Source: Comamonadaceae bacterium
GTDB lineage: Bacteria; Pseudomonadota; Gammaproteobacteria; Burkholderiales; Burkholderiaceae_C
Direction: 5' to 3'
Assembly: GCA_947476465.1 (NCBI GenBank)
Contig: CANJQN010000046.1
Span: 1-36,577, forward strand
Length of the DNA stretch: 36,577 bases
The notes beneath the pieces were generated by a model, which saw only the letters and a list, made by a program, of their open reading frames with translations, was not told the DNA's origin and did no database searches. Position numbers and translations under genes: made by a program. Positions 7,578 to 16,054 of this stretch are shown one piece after another. Within the stretch, counting starts at the first letter, position 1; every line of letters starts with the position of its first letter.

Positions 7578-10500
7578 TCATCTCAGCGGCACCAGCCGCC
7601 CTTCGCCGGTGAGGAATGCGGCACGCACGGCCTGGCCCGGATAGACGGCCGAGACGGCGGCGCGGTAGGCGCGCAGTTGCTCCAGCAATGTAGGGTCGGC
7701 TTCAGGCTGCGCGGCGGATTTGTAGTCCAGCACCCACCAGCAATCGCCCTGGCGCGCGCGCACCAGGCGGTCCAGGCGCAGCAGTTGCCCGCCGTGGAAC
7801 AGATCGACCTCGTTGCCCGCCCAGGCGATGGCCTTCGGGTCCCAGGCCCAGGCGCCTTCGCCCTGGCGGATCCGCAGGGCCATCGCGGCGGCGGCGGACA
7901 GCGCCGCGTCGTCGAGCGCGAACTCGCGGGCGACGCGCTGCAGCAGGGCCGATGCCGGTTCGGCCTGGCCTGCGGGCCAATGCTCCAGCAGGCGGTGCAG
8001 CGCGCGGCCGAAGCGCGCTTGCGGGGTGTCGGCCTGCGCCTCTGCTCGCGGCTGCGACTGCGTGGTGGCGGGCGGCGATGCCGGCGCCGGCAGTTGCGGC
8101 GCGGGCACGGTCCACAGGCAGGCCGTGCCAGCGTCGGCGAGCGCGGGATGGTCTTGCGACGCTGGCACGGCGGCCGCTTCGCACAGGCTCTGCAAACGCT
8201 GCCACCAGCTTGCCGGCGCCGCCTGGTAGGGCTGGACGCAGGAGACAACCAGTGTCTGGCGTGCCCGGGTCATGGCCACGTACAGCGCGTTCAACTCCTC
8301 GCGCCGGCGCGCCAGTTGCTCGGCGGCGACAGCGTCTCGGCAGCAGGCGGGCGGGTGGCTCTCGCTGGCAATAAAAGCAAACCGGCGTGGCGCACTCGCC
8401 TCGCCGGGCCAGTCGATGATCACGCCCATGGTTTCGGCTTTGGGCGGGCCGGCGTCGGTGTCGAGCATCAGCACCAGCGGCGCCTCCAGGCCCTTGGCGC
8501 CGTGGATGGTGAGCAGGCGCACGGCCTCGGGCTGGGCCACGGCCGGCGCGTCGACGCCGCCCGCGCGCAATGCCCGCACGAAGGCATAGGGCGTGGCATA
8601 ACGGCCGCCGCCCACTTGCAGCGCCGCGCCGAGCAGCGCCCGCAGATTGGCCAGAACGCTTTCGCGCAGCGCCGGCTGCGCCGTCTGGGCAAAGCGCGCC
8701 AGCACGTCGCCGTCGTGATAGATCGCATCCAGCGCATCGTGCGGCGGCAGGTGGTCAACCCAGCGCTTCCACTGCGCCAGCCGCTCGCCGACGCCTTGCA
8801 GCGCGGGCAGGGTCAGGGGGGCCTGCTGCAACAGCTCCAGCCAGGAGCGCGGCGCGCCGGCGGCCTGCGCCTCGCGGGCCAGTAAAGCCAGCTCGACCAG
8901 CCCCTCGTCGGGCACGCCAAACAGCGGTGACTTGAGCACGCGCGCCAGCGACAGGTCATGCGAAGGTGACACCAGCACGTCCAGCAGCGCGACCAGATCT
9001 TGCACCTCGGCGGCTTCGCCCAGGCGCGTTTTCTCGGGCTGCTGCGCGGGCACGCCCAGCGTGCGCAGCTCGTCCTCCATCACCGACAGCCGGTCGCGCT
9101 TGCGCGCCAGCACCATCACATCGCACGGATGCAGCCCCTGGGCCAATCGCGCGGCGATCCAGCGCGCCGCCTGCCGGCATTCGAGTGCCATCAGGCGCTC
9201 CTCGGGCAACTCGCGCGGCGTCACGAGGCTGTCGCGCCAGGTGCCTTCGCCGTCTTCGCTTGTGTCGCCGTCGTCGTCCTCCCCCGCGTCGTCCACGGCG
9301 CCCTTTCGCGGGGCGCGGGGGGGCCGGGCAATCGCCGGCAATGCGAGCACCGCGCCAGCCTCGTTCGACTCGGTGGTGTGCGCGCGAAAGCCCTCGTAGT
9401 CGCCCTGCGCCTGCGCCGCGCCGATCGCGGCGTTCATGGCCTCCAGCACGCCACGCGCATTGCGATGGGTGTGGTCGCAACTGAGCTGGTCACCACCGAG
9501 GCCTTCGACGATGAAGCGCTGGGCCGCGCGAAACACCTGCGGCTCGGCGCGGCGAAAGCGGTAGATGCTCTGCTTGGGGTCACCCACCAGAAACACCGCT
9601 GGCACACGCCCGCCCGCGCCAGCGTAGCCCGCCAGCCAGGCGTGCAGGGCCTGCCACTGCAGCGGGTTGGTGTCCTGGAACTCGTCGATCAGCAGGTGGG
9701 CGGTGCGCGCGTCCAGGCGCTCTTGCACCCAGCCCGAGAGCACCGGGTCGGACAGCAGCACGAGCGCGGCCCGCTCGACATCGTTCATGTCGACCCAACC
9801 CTCGTCGCGCTTGAGCGCCCCAAACTCGTCGATCAACAGGCGCGTCAAGCGCGCCATGCGGCCCTGGTGCTGCCAGGCCTTGTGCTGCGCCGACGCGTCC
9901 TGCAAGTGCAGCAGGTGTGCCTGGGCCTCACGCACGCGCTCGATGCCTGCGACCTTCTCGCTGAACTTGCGCGGCGGGCCGTCCTTTGTCAAAAGGGCCG
10001 CTGTGACGCCCTTCACATCCCCGGCGGTGAGCGCCGACTCCAGCGCGACGCCGCACTTTGCGAACGAGGCTTGGCTGGCGCGCCCGAGCAAGCCCGCCGC
10101 TTCCCACATCAGCGCGCGGGTGGGGCCTTCAACGAGCAGGTGGTCCATCGGGTCGCCGACGCCGGCAAGATCGGGGAACACCTGTGCCCACGCTTGCACC
10201 GACGCATCGACCACGCCTTGCGCATCGGCCAGTGCGAACTCGACGCGCTTGGACAAGGCGGCGTGCAAAGACTTTTCCGTCTGCGTACGCCCAAACTCGG
10301 CGACACAGGCTTCGTAGTCGGCGCGCAAGGCCGGCTCGGTGCTGACGCTTGAGAAAAAGCGCCGCCACACCAGGGCCACCGCCTCGGCGTCGTTTTCCAG
10401 CAGCTCGTGGCGCGCGGGCAGGCCCAGCGCCTCCAGCGTGGCCAGCGGCGCGGTGCGCAGCAGCGCGGCGAACCAGCTGTGAAAGGTACGGATCTGCACC

Positions 10501-10892
10501 GGCCGGCCGGTGGACAACAGCTCGCGGTACAGGCCGCGCAGCCGCGCCAGCAGCGGCGAGCCAGCATCGACCCGCAGGCCGCGCTGCGCCAACTGCGCGC
10601 GCAGGGCTTCGTCGTCCAGGTGCGAAAACGCTTCCAGCCATTCGTACAGCCGCTCGCGCATTTCGCCAGCGGCCTTCTTGGTGAAGGTAATGGCCAGGAT
10701 CTCATGCGGCTGGGCACCGCCCAGCAGCGCGCGCACGATGCGCGACACCAGCATCCAGGTCTTGCCGGCGCCGGCGCAGGCTTCCACGGCCACGCTGCGG
10801 CGCGGGTCGCAGGCGATCTCGTAGAAGGCCTCGCGGGCAACGCGCAGGCCGTGGTGCTCGTAGGCGTACAGGGGTGCGTCGGCGTGGCTCAT
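7578..10892 (-). CDS. addA: AddA-type UvrD-like helicase with C-terminal nuclease domain
   Basis: A protein of about 1104 residues, the size expected for the helicase-nuclease subunit of AddAB/RecBCD-like double-strand break repair. Visible motifs are Walker A ACAGAGKT at residues 39-46, ITFTKKAAGEMRERL (Ia), LLIDEFQDTNPLQW (II), GDPKQSIYRFRRAE (III), LTIHGAKGLE (V) and YVAMTRAR (VI). The last 150 residues contain FGRALHRLLEHW and RLDRLV...WVLDYKS, which give the Asp and the D-x-K of a PD-(D/E)XK nuclease. ATG 10892 overlaps the AddB-type stop by four bases (ATGA), so the two are translated together. An in-frame extension to 10943 lies inside the upstream gene. The partner protein acts with it on broken DNA ends. 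Confidence 0.9.
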   Translation of the reverse strand: MSHADAPLYAYEHHGLRVAREAFYEIACDPRRSVAVEACAGAGKTWMLVSRIVRALLGGAQPHEILAITFTKKAAGEMRERLYEWLEAFSHLDDEALRAQLAQRGLRVDAGSPLLARLRGLYRELLSTGRPVQIRTFHSWFAALLRTAPLATLEALGLPARHELLENDAEAVALVWRRFFSSVSTEPALRADYEACVAEFGRTQTEKSLHAALSKRVEFALADAQGVVDASVQAWAQVFPDLAGVGDPMDHLLVEGPTRALMWEAAGLLGRASQASFAKCGVALESALTAGDVKGVTAALLTKDGPPRKFSEKVAGIERVREAQAHLLHLQDASAQHKAWQHQGRMARLTRLLIDEFGALKRDEGWVDMNDVERAALVLLSDPVLSGWVQERLDARTAHLLIDEFQDTNPLQWQALHAWLAGYAGAGGRVPAVFLVGDPKQSIYRFRRAEPQVFRAAQRFIVEGLGGDQLSCDHTHRNARGVLEAMNAAIGAAQAQGDYEGFRAHTTESNEAGAVLALPAIARPPRAPRKGAVDDAGEDDDGDTSEDGEGTWRDSLVTPRELPEERLMALECRQAARWIAARLAQGLHPCDVMVLARKRDRLSVMEDELRTLGVPAQQPEKTRLGEAAEVQDLVALLDVLVSPSHDLSLARVLKSPLFGVPDEGLVELALLAREAQAAGAPRSWLELLQQAPLTLPALQGVGERLAQWKRWVDHLPPHDALDAIYHDGDVLARFAQTAQPALRESVLANLRALLGAALQVGGGRYATPYAFVRALRAGGVDAPAVAQPEAVRLLTIHGAKGLEAPLVLMLDTDAGPPKAETMGVIIDWPGEASAPRRFAFIASESHPPACCRDAVAAEQLARRREELNALYVAMTRARQTLVVSCVQPYQAAPASWWQRLQSLCEAAAVPASQDHPALADAGTACLWTVPAPQLPAPASPPATTQSQPRAEAQADTPQARFGRALHRLLEHWPAGQAEPASALLQRVAREFALDDAALSAAAAMALRIRQGEGAWAWDPKAIAWAGNEVDLFHGGQLLRLDRLVRARQGDCWWVLDYKSAAQPEADPTLLEQLRAYRAAVSAVYPGQAVRAAFLTGEGRLVPLR

Positions 10893-13420
10893 GCTGTCCA
10901 GGAATCCTTGCGGCACAGGCCGCGCGCCGCGCAATAGTCGCAAACCGCGCCCTCGCCCAGGGCGGGCAGCGCAGCGCCTTCGCCGATGCGGCGCAGGTCA
11001 TCCACGATGCCGAGCACCAGCGCGTTGCGCACTTGCAGCACAAAGCGCTGCTCCTTGAACTTGGTTTCGCCGCGCTCGCCCACGTTGACGTAGGCGGCGC
11101 GCAGTTCGTCGTCGTGCAGCAGCGCGGCGTAGAAGGCCAGCTGGGTATCCTCCATCGGCTGCTTGATGCGAGTGTTGGTCTTCTGGACGTTCTCGGTCTT
11201 GTAGTCCATCACCATGCGCAGGCCGCTGGGCAGGCGGTCGATGCGGTCGATGCGGCCGTGCAGGCGCACCGGGGCCAGCTGCAACTCGTGTTCGGTCTCG
11301 GCCACCTCGAAGCGCGCGCCCTGCTTGTGCTCGAACTGCGCCAGCGCCTGCAGGTAGCCGTCGCGCAGCATCGGCCACGACGCGGCAAAGGGCAGGAACT
11401 CACCCTCGGGCAATTGCTGCGCGCGCGTCACCTGCTGCTGCGCCTGCTCCATCAGCGCGCGCCGATGCTCGGGCGTGTCGGTCTGCCCGTCACGCAGCGC
11501 CTCATGAAAGTTGCGCAGGATCTCGTGCAGCCAGCTGCCAAAATCGCGCTTGTCCAGGTCGGTGTCGATCTCCTCGGCCTCTTGCAGGCCGAGCTGGCGC
11601 AGGCTGAAGAAGCGGTAAGGGCAGTGGCGCAGGTCGTCGTACGCACTGGCCGACAGTTGCGTCACTGGCAACTGCGCGGCGCTGGGCAAAGGCCGGGCCA
11701 CCGGCTGTACCTCGATGGTGCGGGCCGCGCGCGGCTCGGTGGCCTCGTGCGCCAGGCCGTCAAGCAGCAAGGCCTGCACCAGCGGACTGGGCAGCACGGG
11801 CTCGCCACTGTCGTCGGTGCGGCGCACCAGCAGGTCCACCTGCGGCGCCTGCAAGGCACTGCGAAAGCCGGCCCGCAGGGCCAACTCGAGCACCTCACGC
11901 GAGGCCAGCCCCAGCGCCTCGCGCTGCGCGGGTGACCACGGGCCGCCCGGCTGCGGCGAAGGCGCCAGGCGCACCTCGTCACAGCCCGGTACCACCAACG
12001 CCCCATAGCTGCGCCCCAGCAATTGGCTAAAGGGAAGAATGTGCACCTGCGCCGCCACGGCGCGCTCGGGCTTGAAGGTCGCGGCCTCGAGCGAGGCATC
12101 GACCCAGCTGGTGAAGTCGGCCAAGGTCATTCGGCGCGCCGACTGCGGCAAGGCGGCCCAGCGCGCCAGCGCCACATCATCCAGGCCCAGCACTTGCGCC
12201 AGCTGCGCCCCCGCCGTGTCGGCGGCCAGCGGCGACCACAGGCCCGTGGCCTCCAGGGCTTCGCGCAAGGCACGCTGCCACTGCGCCAGTGGCCGCCCCG
12301 CCTGCAGGCGCTCGCGCCATGCGTTGGCCGCGTCGAGCAGTTCGCCCCAGGCCGCCGGCTCGCCCCCCAGGCGCGCGGCGTTCACAGCGCTCCACTGCCG
12401 AAGGCCGGCGCGCCGCACCCGGCGCTCCAACGCTGTCACGGTGCGCGGCGCGGCGGCCGGGGTGTTCTTCAACCAGTCCAGAACCTCGTCGCTCGACGCC
12501 TGCCGCGATGCAGCCCGCAGCAGCACCATGGCCTGCGCGGCGGCGCGTGTGGTGGAAAGCTTCCAGCCGGTTTCGTCGGCAATGGCCACGCCGCGCGCAC
12601 CGAGCATGGCGCGCACGCGCCGCGTCAGCACCCGGTCGGTGGCGGCCAGCGCCACCGGCGCACGGCCGGCCTCCAGGTGCCGCATCACGCAGGCCGCGGC
12701 CATCTCTGCCTCGTGGGCAGGGTCAGTGGCACGGTAAAAACGCAGCGATCCGGCGGGCGCGGTTTCATCCAGCGGCCAGCACAAGGCACGCTCGCCGGCC
12801 CAGGTGATCAGGGCCTGGGTCACGGGTTCGGGTTGCAGGCCTTGCAGCACCAGCAGCAGATCCAGTTGATCATCGAGGTGCGAAGTCAGCAGCGCGTCGC
12901 TGGCATAGCCGGACAACGCCGCCCACTCGATGGCGATGCGGGCGATGGCGGCTTCAAGGCCCAGCACCGGATGGTCCAGCGCCAAGCCCGCCTCTGCCCG
13001 CGCCCGTTCGGCCCACGCGGTGCGCTCGGCCGGCGGCGCGGCGGCGGCCGGGCCGGCCAGCTGCCAGGCGGCCTCCACCAGGCGTGGCGCCAGCACACCG
13101 GCGCGCGGCCCGAGGCCCGCGCGGTCGAGCCAGTCGCGCGCGGTGAGCAGGTCCAGGCCCTGGTCGAAGGACAGATCGGCCGCACCCGGCACGAAGCCGA
13201 AAGAGGCGGCCCAGTTCATGGTGGTTTCAAAGCGCGGCGCGAAGCCGTCGGGCGCGATGCGCGACCAGGCCTGGCGCGCCGATGACATCAACTGGGCATA
13301 GGGCACCACGACCACGCAGCGCGAGGGATGCACCCCGCGAAGGGCGATCTCGCCGCGCAGCCGTACCAGCCGCTCGTAAAGGGCGGCCGAGCCGCCGCCG
13401 GTGGGGGCTATCGGCTCCAT
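10889..13420 (-). CDS. addB: AddB-type nuclease subunit with predicted iron-sulfur cluster
   Basis: A protein of about 843 residues from ATG 13420. The C-terminal PD-(D/E)XK nuclease domain shows LHGRIDRIDRL and MVMDYKTENV, followed by a Q-containing helix (EDTQLAFYAAL). Four Cys suited to a 4Fe-4S clamp are present: one in DLRHCPYRFF and three in CDYCAARGLC near the end. This arrangement is typical of AddB. The N-terminal helicase-like half lacks a clear Walker A, as in inactive helicase subunits of this group. The frame stays open to 13618, but that would overlap trxA and its promoter, so ATG 13420 is preferred although no ribosome binding site is clear. It forms an operon with the AddA-type gene. 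Confidence 0.85.
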   Translation of the reverse strand: MEPIAPTGGGSAALYERLVRLRGEIALRGVHPSRCVVVVPYAQLMSSARQAWSRIAPDGFAPRFETTMNWAASFGFVPGAADLSFDQGLDLLTARDWLDRAGLGPRAGVLAPRLVEAAWQLAGPAAAAPPAERTAWAERARAEAGLALDHPVLGLEAAIARIAIEWAALSGYASDALLTSHLDDQLDLLLVLQGLQPEPVTQALITWAGERALCWPLDETAPAGSLRFYRATDPAHEAEMAAACVMRHLEAGRAPVALAATDRVLTRRVRAMLGARGVAIADETGWKLSTTRAAAQAMVLLRAASRQASSDEVLDWLKNTPAAAPRTVTALERRVRRAGLRQWSAVNAARLGGEPAAWGELLDAANAWRERLQAGRPLAQWQRALREALEATGLWSPLAADTAGAQLAQVLGLDDVALARWAALPQSARRMTLADFTSWVDASLEAATFKPERAVAAQVHILPFSQLLGRSYGALVVPGCDEVRLAPSPQPGGPWSPAQREALGLASREVLELALRAGFRSALQAPQVDLLVRRTDDSGEPVLPSPLVQALLLDGLAHEATEPRAARTIEVQPVARPLPSAAQLPVTQLSASAYDDLRHCPYRFFSLRQLGLQEAEEIDTDLDKRDFGSWLHEILRNFHEALRDGQTDTPEHRRALMEQAQQQVTRAQQLPEGEFLPFAASWPMLRDGYLQALAQFEHKQGARFEVAETEHELQLAPVRLHGRIDRIDRLPSGLRMVMDYKTENVQKTNTRIKQPMEDTQLAFYAALLHDDELRAAYVNVGERGETKFKEQRFVLQVRNALVLGIVDDLRRIGEGAALPALGEGAVCDYCAARGLCRKDSWTA

Positions 13421-13550
13421 AGCCAATGCGAATGGGAACACGCGAGCGGGGCCAAGCTGGTATCTGTCACAATCGTTCGCACTGTACCCGCTGGCGGCAA
13501 GCGCCCACAGCGCCCGATTTGGCACCCACTTCGCACCCCCGAGGAACCCC

Positions 13551-13883
13551 ATGGCAAGCGACCTGATCAAGCACGTTTCCGACAGCTCCTTTGAATCCGA
13601 CGTCCTGAAGTCCGACAAGCCCGTGCTGGTCGACTACTGGGCCGAGTGGTGCGGCCCCTGCAAGATGATCGCCCCCATCCTCGACGAAGTCGCCAGCGCC
13701 TACAAAGACAAGCTGGTGGTCGCCAAGATGAACGTCGACGAGAACCGCGACATCCCTGCCAAGTACGGCATTCGTGGCATTCCCACGCTCATGCTCTTCA
13801 AGGCCGGGGAGCAACCAGTTTCCAAGGTCGGCGCGCTCACCAAGGCCCAGCTCACCGCCTTCATCGACCAGCAACTGGCGTAA
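13551..13883 (+). CDS. trxA: Thioredoxin
   Basis: A 110-residue cytoplasmic thioredoxin with the active site WCGPC at residues 33-37 and the cis-Pro segment GIRGIPTLMLF. It reduces protein disulfides and receives electrons from thioredoxin reductase. Length and sequence match TrxA closely. The start is ATG 13551. An intrinsic terminator follows directly, and rho lies downstream, an order conserved in many proteobacteria. It is transcribed divergently from the addB-addA operon. Confidence 0.97.
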   Translation: MASDLIKHVSDSSFESDVLKSDKPVLVDYWAEWCGPCKMIAPILDEVASAYKDKLVVAKMNVDENRDIPAKYGIRGIPTLMLFKAGEQPVSKVGALTKAQLTAFIDQQLA

Positions 13884-13903
13884 GCTGGCGCCGCGTTTGC
13901 GAC

Positions 13904-13929
13904 AAAAGGGACCCTCGGGTCCCTTTTTT
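13904..13929 (+). terminator. Intrinsic terminator of trxA
   Basis: A perfect hairpin AAAAGGGACCC-TC-GGGTCCCTTTT lies at 13904-13927 and runs into TTTTTT (13924-13929), 20 bp after the trxA stop. The form is that of a Rho-independent terminator. It separates trxA from rho. Confidence 0.9.
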
Positions 13930-13935
13930 CATACA

Positions 13936-14076
13936 TATAATGCGACTTACTCACCGGTCGTCAGCGCGGCGGCCAGGTCGAGTTCCCGGTTCGCGAGGCA
14001 ATTGCTGCCCTCGCATCAAACCTCCCCCGTTTCCCCAACAAGAACTCCGCAAGGGGTGCCCCGCGAGCACAACGCC
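13936..14076 (+). promoter_or_regulatory. Candidate rho promoter and leader
   Basis: A perfect TATAAT at 13936-13941 sits just past the trxA terminator, with no good -35 at the usual distance. If used, it would give a rho leader of about 130 nt. In other bacteria rho leaders mediate autoregulation by Rho itself; nothing specific to that can be proven here. Confidence 0.4.
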
Positions 14077-15342
14077 ATGCACTTAAACGAACTCAAGGCC
14101 CTGCACGTCTCCGAAGTCCTCAAGCAGGCCGAAGACCTTGAAATCGAAAACACCGGCCGCATGCGCAAGCAGGAGCTGATGTTCGCCATCATCAAAAAGC
14201 GCGCCCGCGCTGGCGAGCAGGTGTTCGCCGACGGTGTGCTCGAGATCCTGCCAGACGGCTTTGGCTTTCTGCGCAGCCCCGACACCAGCTACACCGCCAG
14301 CACCGACGACATCTACATCTCGCCCAGCCAGGTGCGCCGCTTCAACCTGCACACCGGCGACATGATCGAGGGCGAGGTGCGCACCCCCAAAGACGGCGAG
14401 CGCTACTTCGCACTCACCAAGCTCGACGCCGTCAACGGCGGCCCGCCCGAGCAGAACAAGCACAAGGTGATGTTCGAGAACCTCACGCCGCTGTTCCCCA
14501 AGGTGCAGATGCACCTGGAGCGCGATGGCTTGAAGGGTGAGGAAAACATCACCGGCCGCGTCATCGACATCATCGCGCCCATGGGCAAGGGCCAGCGCGC
14601 ACTGATCGTGGCGCCGCCCAAGAGCGGCAAGACGGTCATGATGCAGCACATCGCGCACGCCATCGCCGCCAACTACCCCGACAGCTACATGATGGTGCTG
14701 CTGGTCGACGAGCGGCCCGAAGAAGTGACCGACATGCAGCGCTCGGTCAAGGCCGAGGTGATCGCCTCCACCTTCGACGAGCCCGCCGCCCGCCACGTGC
14801 ACGTGGCCGAGATGGTGATCGAGCGGGCCAAGCGCCTGGTCGAGCTCAAGAAAGACGTGGTGATCCTGCTGGACTCCATCACGCGCCTGGCCCGCGCCTA
14901 CAACAACGTGGTGCCGTCGTCGGGCAAGGTGCTCACCGGCGGCGTCGACTCGAACGCGCTGCAGCGCCCCAAGCGCTTCCTGGGCGCGGCGCGCAACGTC
15001 GAAGAAGGCGGCTCGCTGACCATCATCGCCACCGCCCTGATCGACACCGGCTCGCGCATGGACGAAGTGATCTTTGAAGAGTTCAAGGGCACCGGCAACT
15101 GCGAGCTGCACCTGGACCGCCGTCTGTACGAAAAGCGCGTGTTCCCCTCGATCCAGCTCAATCGCTCGGGCACCCGCCGCGAAGAGCTGCTGCTGGCCCC
15201 CGAGATCTTGCAAAAGACCCGCATCCTGCGCCAGTTCATGTACAGCATGGACGAGGTCGATTCGATGGAGTTGGTGCTCAAGTCGATGAGGGCCACCAAG
15301 ACCAACGTCGAGTTCTTTGACATGATGCGTAAGGGCGGCTGA
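14077..15342 (+). CDS. rho: Transcription termination factor Rho
   Basis: A 421-residue hexameric RNA-dependent ATPase that ends transcription at Rho-dependent sites. The N-terminal Rho_N helical bundle begins MHLNELKALHVSEVLKQAED. It is followed by the RNA-binding cold-shock-like fold (GVLEILPDGFGFLRSPDTSY) and the ATPase domain with Walker A PPKSGKT at residues 180-186, Walker B VVILLDSITRLARAYN and the Q/R-loop region around SGKVLTGGVDSNAL. Length and motifs are standard. The open frame upstream to 13774 overlaps trxA in another frame and is not coding, so ATG 14077 is the start. Confidence 0.97.
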   Translation: MHLNELKALHVSEVLKQAEDLEIENTGRMRKQELMFAIIKKRARAGEQVFADGVLEILPDGFGFLRSPDTSYTASTDDIYISPSQVRRFNLHTGDMIEGEVRTPKDGERYFALTKLDAVNGGPPEQNKHKVMFENLTPLFPKVQMHLERDGLKGEENITGRVIDIIAPMGKGQRALIVAPPKSGKTVMMQHIAHAIAANYPDSYMMVLLVDERPEEVTDMQRSVKAEVIASTFDEPAARHVHVAEMVIERAKRLVELKKDVVILLDSITRLARAYNNVVPSSGKVLTGGVDSNALQRPKRFLGAARNVEEGGSLTIIATALIDTGSRMDEVIFEEFKGTGNCELHLDRRLYEKRVFPSIQLNRSGTRREELLLAPEILQKTRILRQFMYSMDEVDSMELVLKSMRATKTNVEFFDMMRKGG

Positions 15343-15354
15343 GCACTTCCTCAG

Positions 15355-15455
15355 TCATCCCCGCGAAGGCGGGGATCCAGGCACGGGCCAAGCGCAGCAA
15401 AGGCCCGTCACGTCGGACAGACCTCGCTTCTGGATCCCCGCCTTCGCGGGGATGA
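15355..15455. repeat. MITE-like element with 26-bp perfect inverted ends
   Basis: A 101-bp unit just after rho. The ends 15355-15380 and 15430-15455 are perfect reverse complements over 26 bases (TCATCCCCGCGAAGGCGGGG plus ATCCAG, and its complement), and each end is itself a hairpin with a four-base loop. Related structures occur at 28475-28603 and, as single ends, at 25967-26005 and 28610-28648. It could act as a terminator or transcript end after rho, or be a small non-autonomous mobile repeat. Confidence 0.75.
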
Positions 15456-15585
15456 CGACTACTTGAATCTATTCCGAACACCAGTGCGCCTTCGCGGGGA
15501 TGACGACTACTTGAATCTATTCCGGACACCAGTGCGCCTTCGCGGGGATGACGGGGCCAAAAGACGGGGCCAAAAGACGGGGCCC
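15440..15585. repeat. Tandem repeats of 48 bp and 13 bp before rpmE2
   Basis: Two consecutive 48-bp units (15440-15487 and 15488-15535) differ at one base (CCGAACA versus CCGGACA), and a third partial unit starts at 15536. Each unit begins with the right end of the neighbouring palindromic element (GCCTTCGCGGGGATGACG). From 15551 a 13-bp unit ACGGGGCCAAAAG is repeated two and two-thirds times. This looks like local slippage expansion. I see no gene here. Confidence 0.85.
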
Positions 15586-15599
15586 ATAGAAGCACCCCC

Positions 15600-15605
15600 T
15601 ATAAT
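15600..15605 (+). promoter_or_regulatory. Candidate -10 element of rpmE2
   Basis: A perfect TATAAT lies 67 bp before the rpmE2 start, at the end of the tandem repeats. No TTGACA-like -35 is seen at 16-18 bp upstream, where repeat DNA (GACGGGG) occupies the site. Confidence 0.4.
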
Positions 15606-15672
15606 CGTCGGTTTTCCGCGGAAAGTAGCCTGGATTGGCCTGGCCGGCTCCCGCACCTGCAAGGACACTCCC

Positions 15673-15963
15673 ATGAAAGACGGCATTCACCCCGCGTACC
15701 GCGAAGTTCTCTTCGTCGACCTCTCCAACGGTTTCAAGTTTGTCACGCGCTCCTGCGTGAACACCCGCGACAAAGACACGTTCGAGGGCAAGGAATACCC
15801 CCTGTACAAGCTGGACACCTCCAGCGAGTCGCACCCCTTCTACACCGGCACCCAGAAATCCGTCGACAACATGGGCGGGCGTGTCGAGCGCTTCCGCAAC
15901 AAGTTCGGCAAGGGCAAGATGGGTGCCCCGGTCGCCGCCGAGGCCGCCGACAAGGCCGCCTGA
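15673..15963 (+). CDS. rpmE2: 50S ribosomal protein L31, type B
   Basis: A 96-residue L31 of the zinc-independent type: it begins MKDGIHPAYREVLFVDLSNG and lacks the CxxC pairs of the zinc-binding L31. L31 joins the ribosomal subunits at the central protuberance. In many bacteria type B copies replace the zinc form when zinc is scarce, whereas in Burkholderiales a type B copy is often the standard one. The tail after residue 85 is rich in Ala, Pro and Lys, as usual. ATG 15673 is the only sensible start, and a strong terminator follows. Confidence 0.95.
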   Translation: MKDGIHPAYREVLFVDLSNGFKFVTRSCVNTRDKDTFEGKEYPLYKLDTSSESHPFYTGTQKSVDNMGGRVERFRNKFGKGKMGAPVAAEAADKAA

Positions 15964-15989
15964 TCGACAGGCGCATTCGCTGCACTGCA

Positions 15990-16019
15990 AAGGCAGCCCG
16001 GGCAACCGGGCTGCCTTTT
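15990..16019 (+). terminator. Intrinsic terminator of rpmE2
   Basis: The hairpin AAGGCAGCCCGG-GCAA-CCGGGCTGCCTT at 15990-16017 runs into TTTTTT. It is a perfect stem with a GCAA tetraloop, 26 bp after the stop codon. Confidence 0.93.
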
Positions 16020-16054
16020 TTCATACCCGCCCTGCCCCCACGATAATCCAGCGC

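Noticed and set aside
13774..14076. N-terminal extension of rho
   Set aside because: It reads through trxA in another frame and through the trxA terminator. Rho_N begins at 14077, and the length then matches the family.
15440..15551. Possible CRISPR array
   Set aside because: The units are 48 bp, nearly identical throughout with no variable spacers, and fewer than three complete copies exist.
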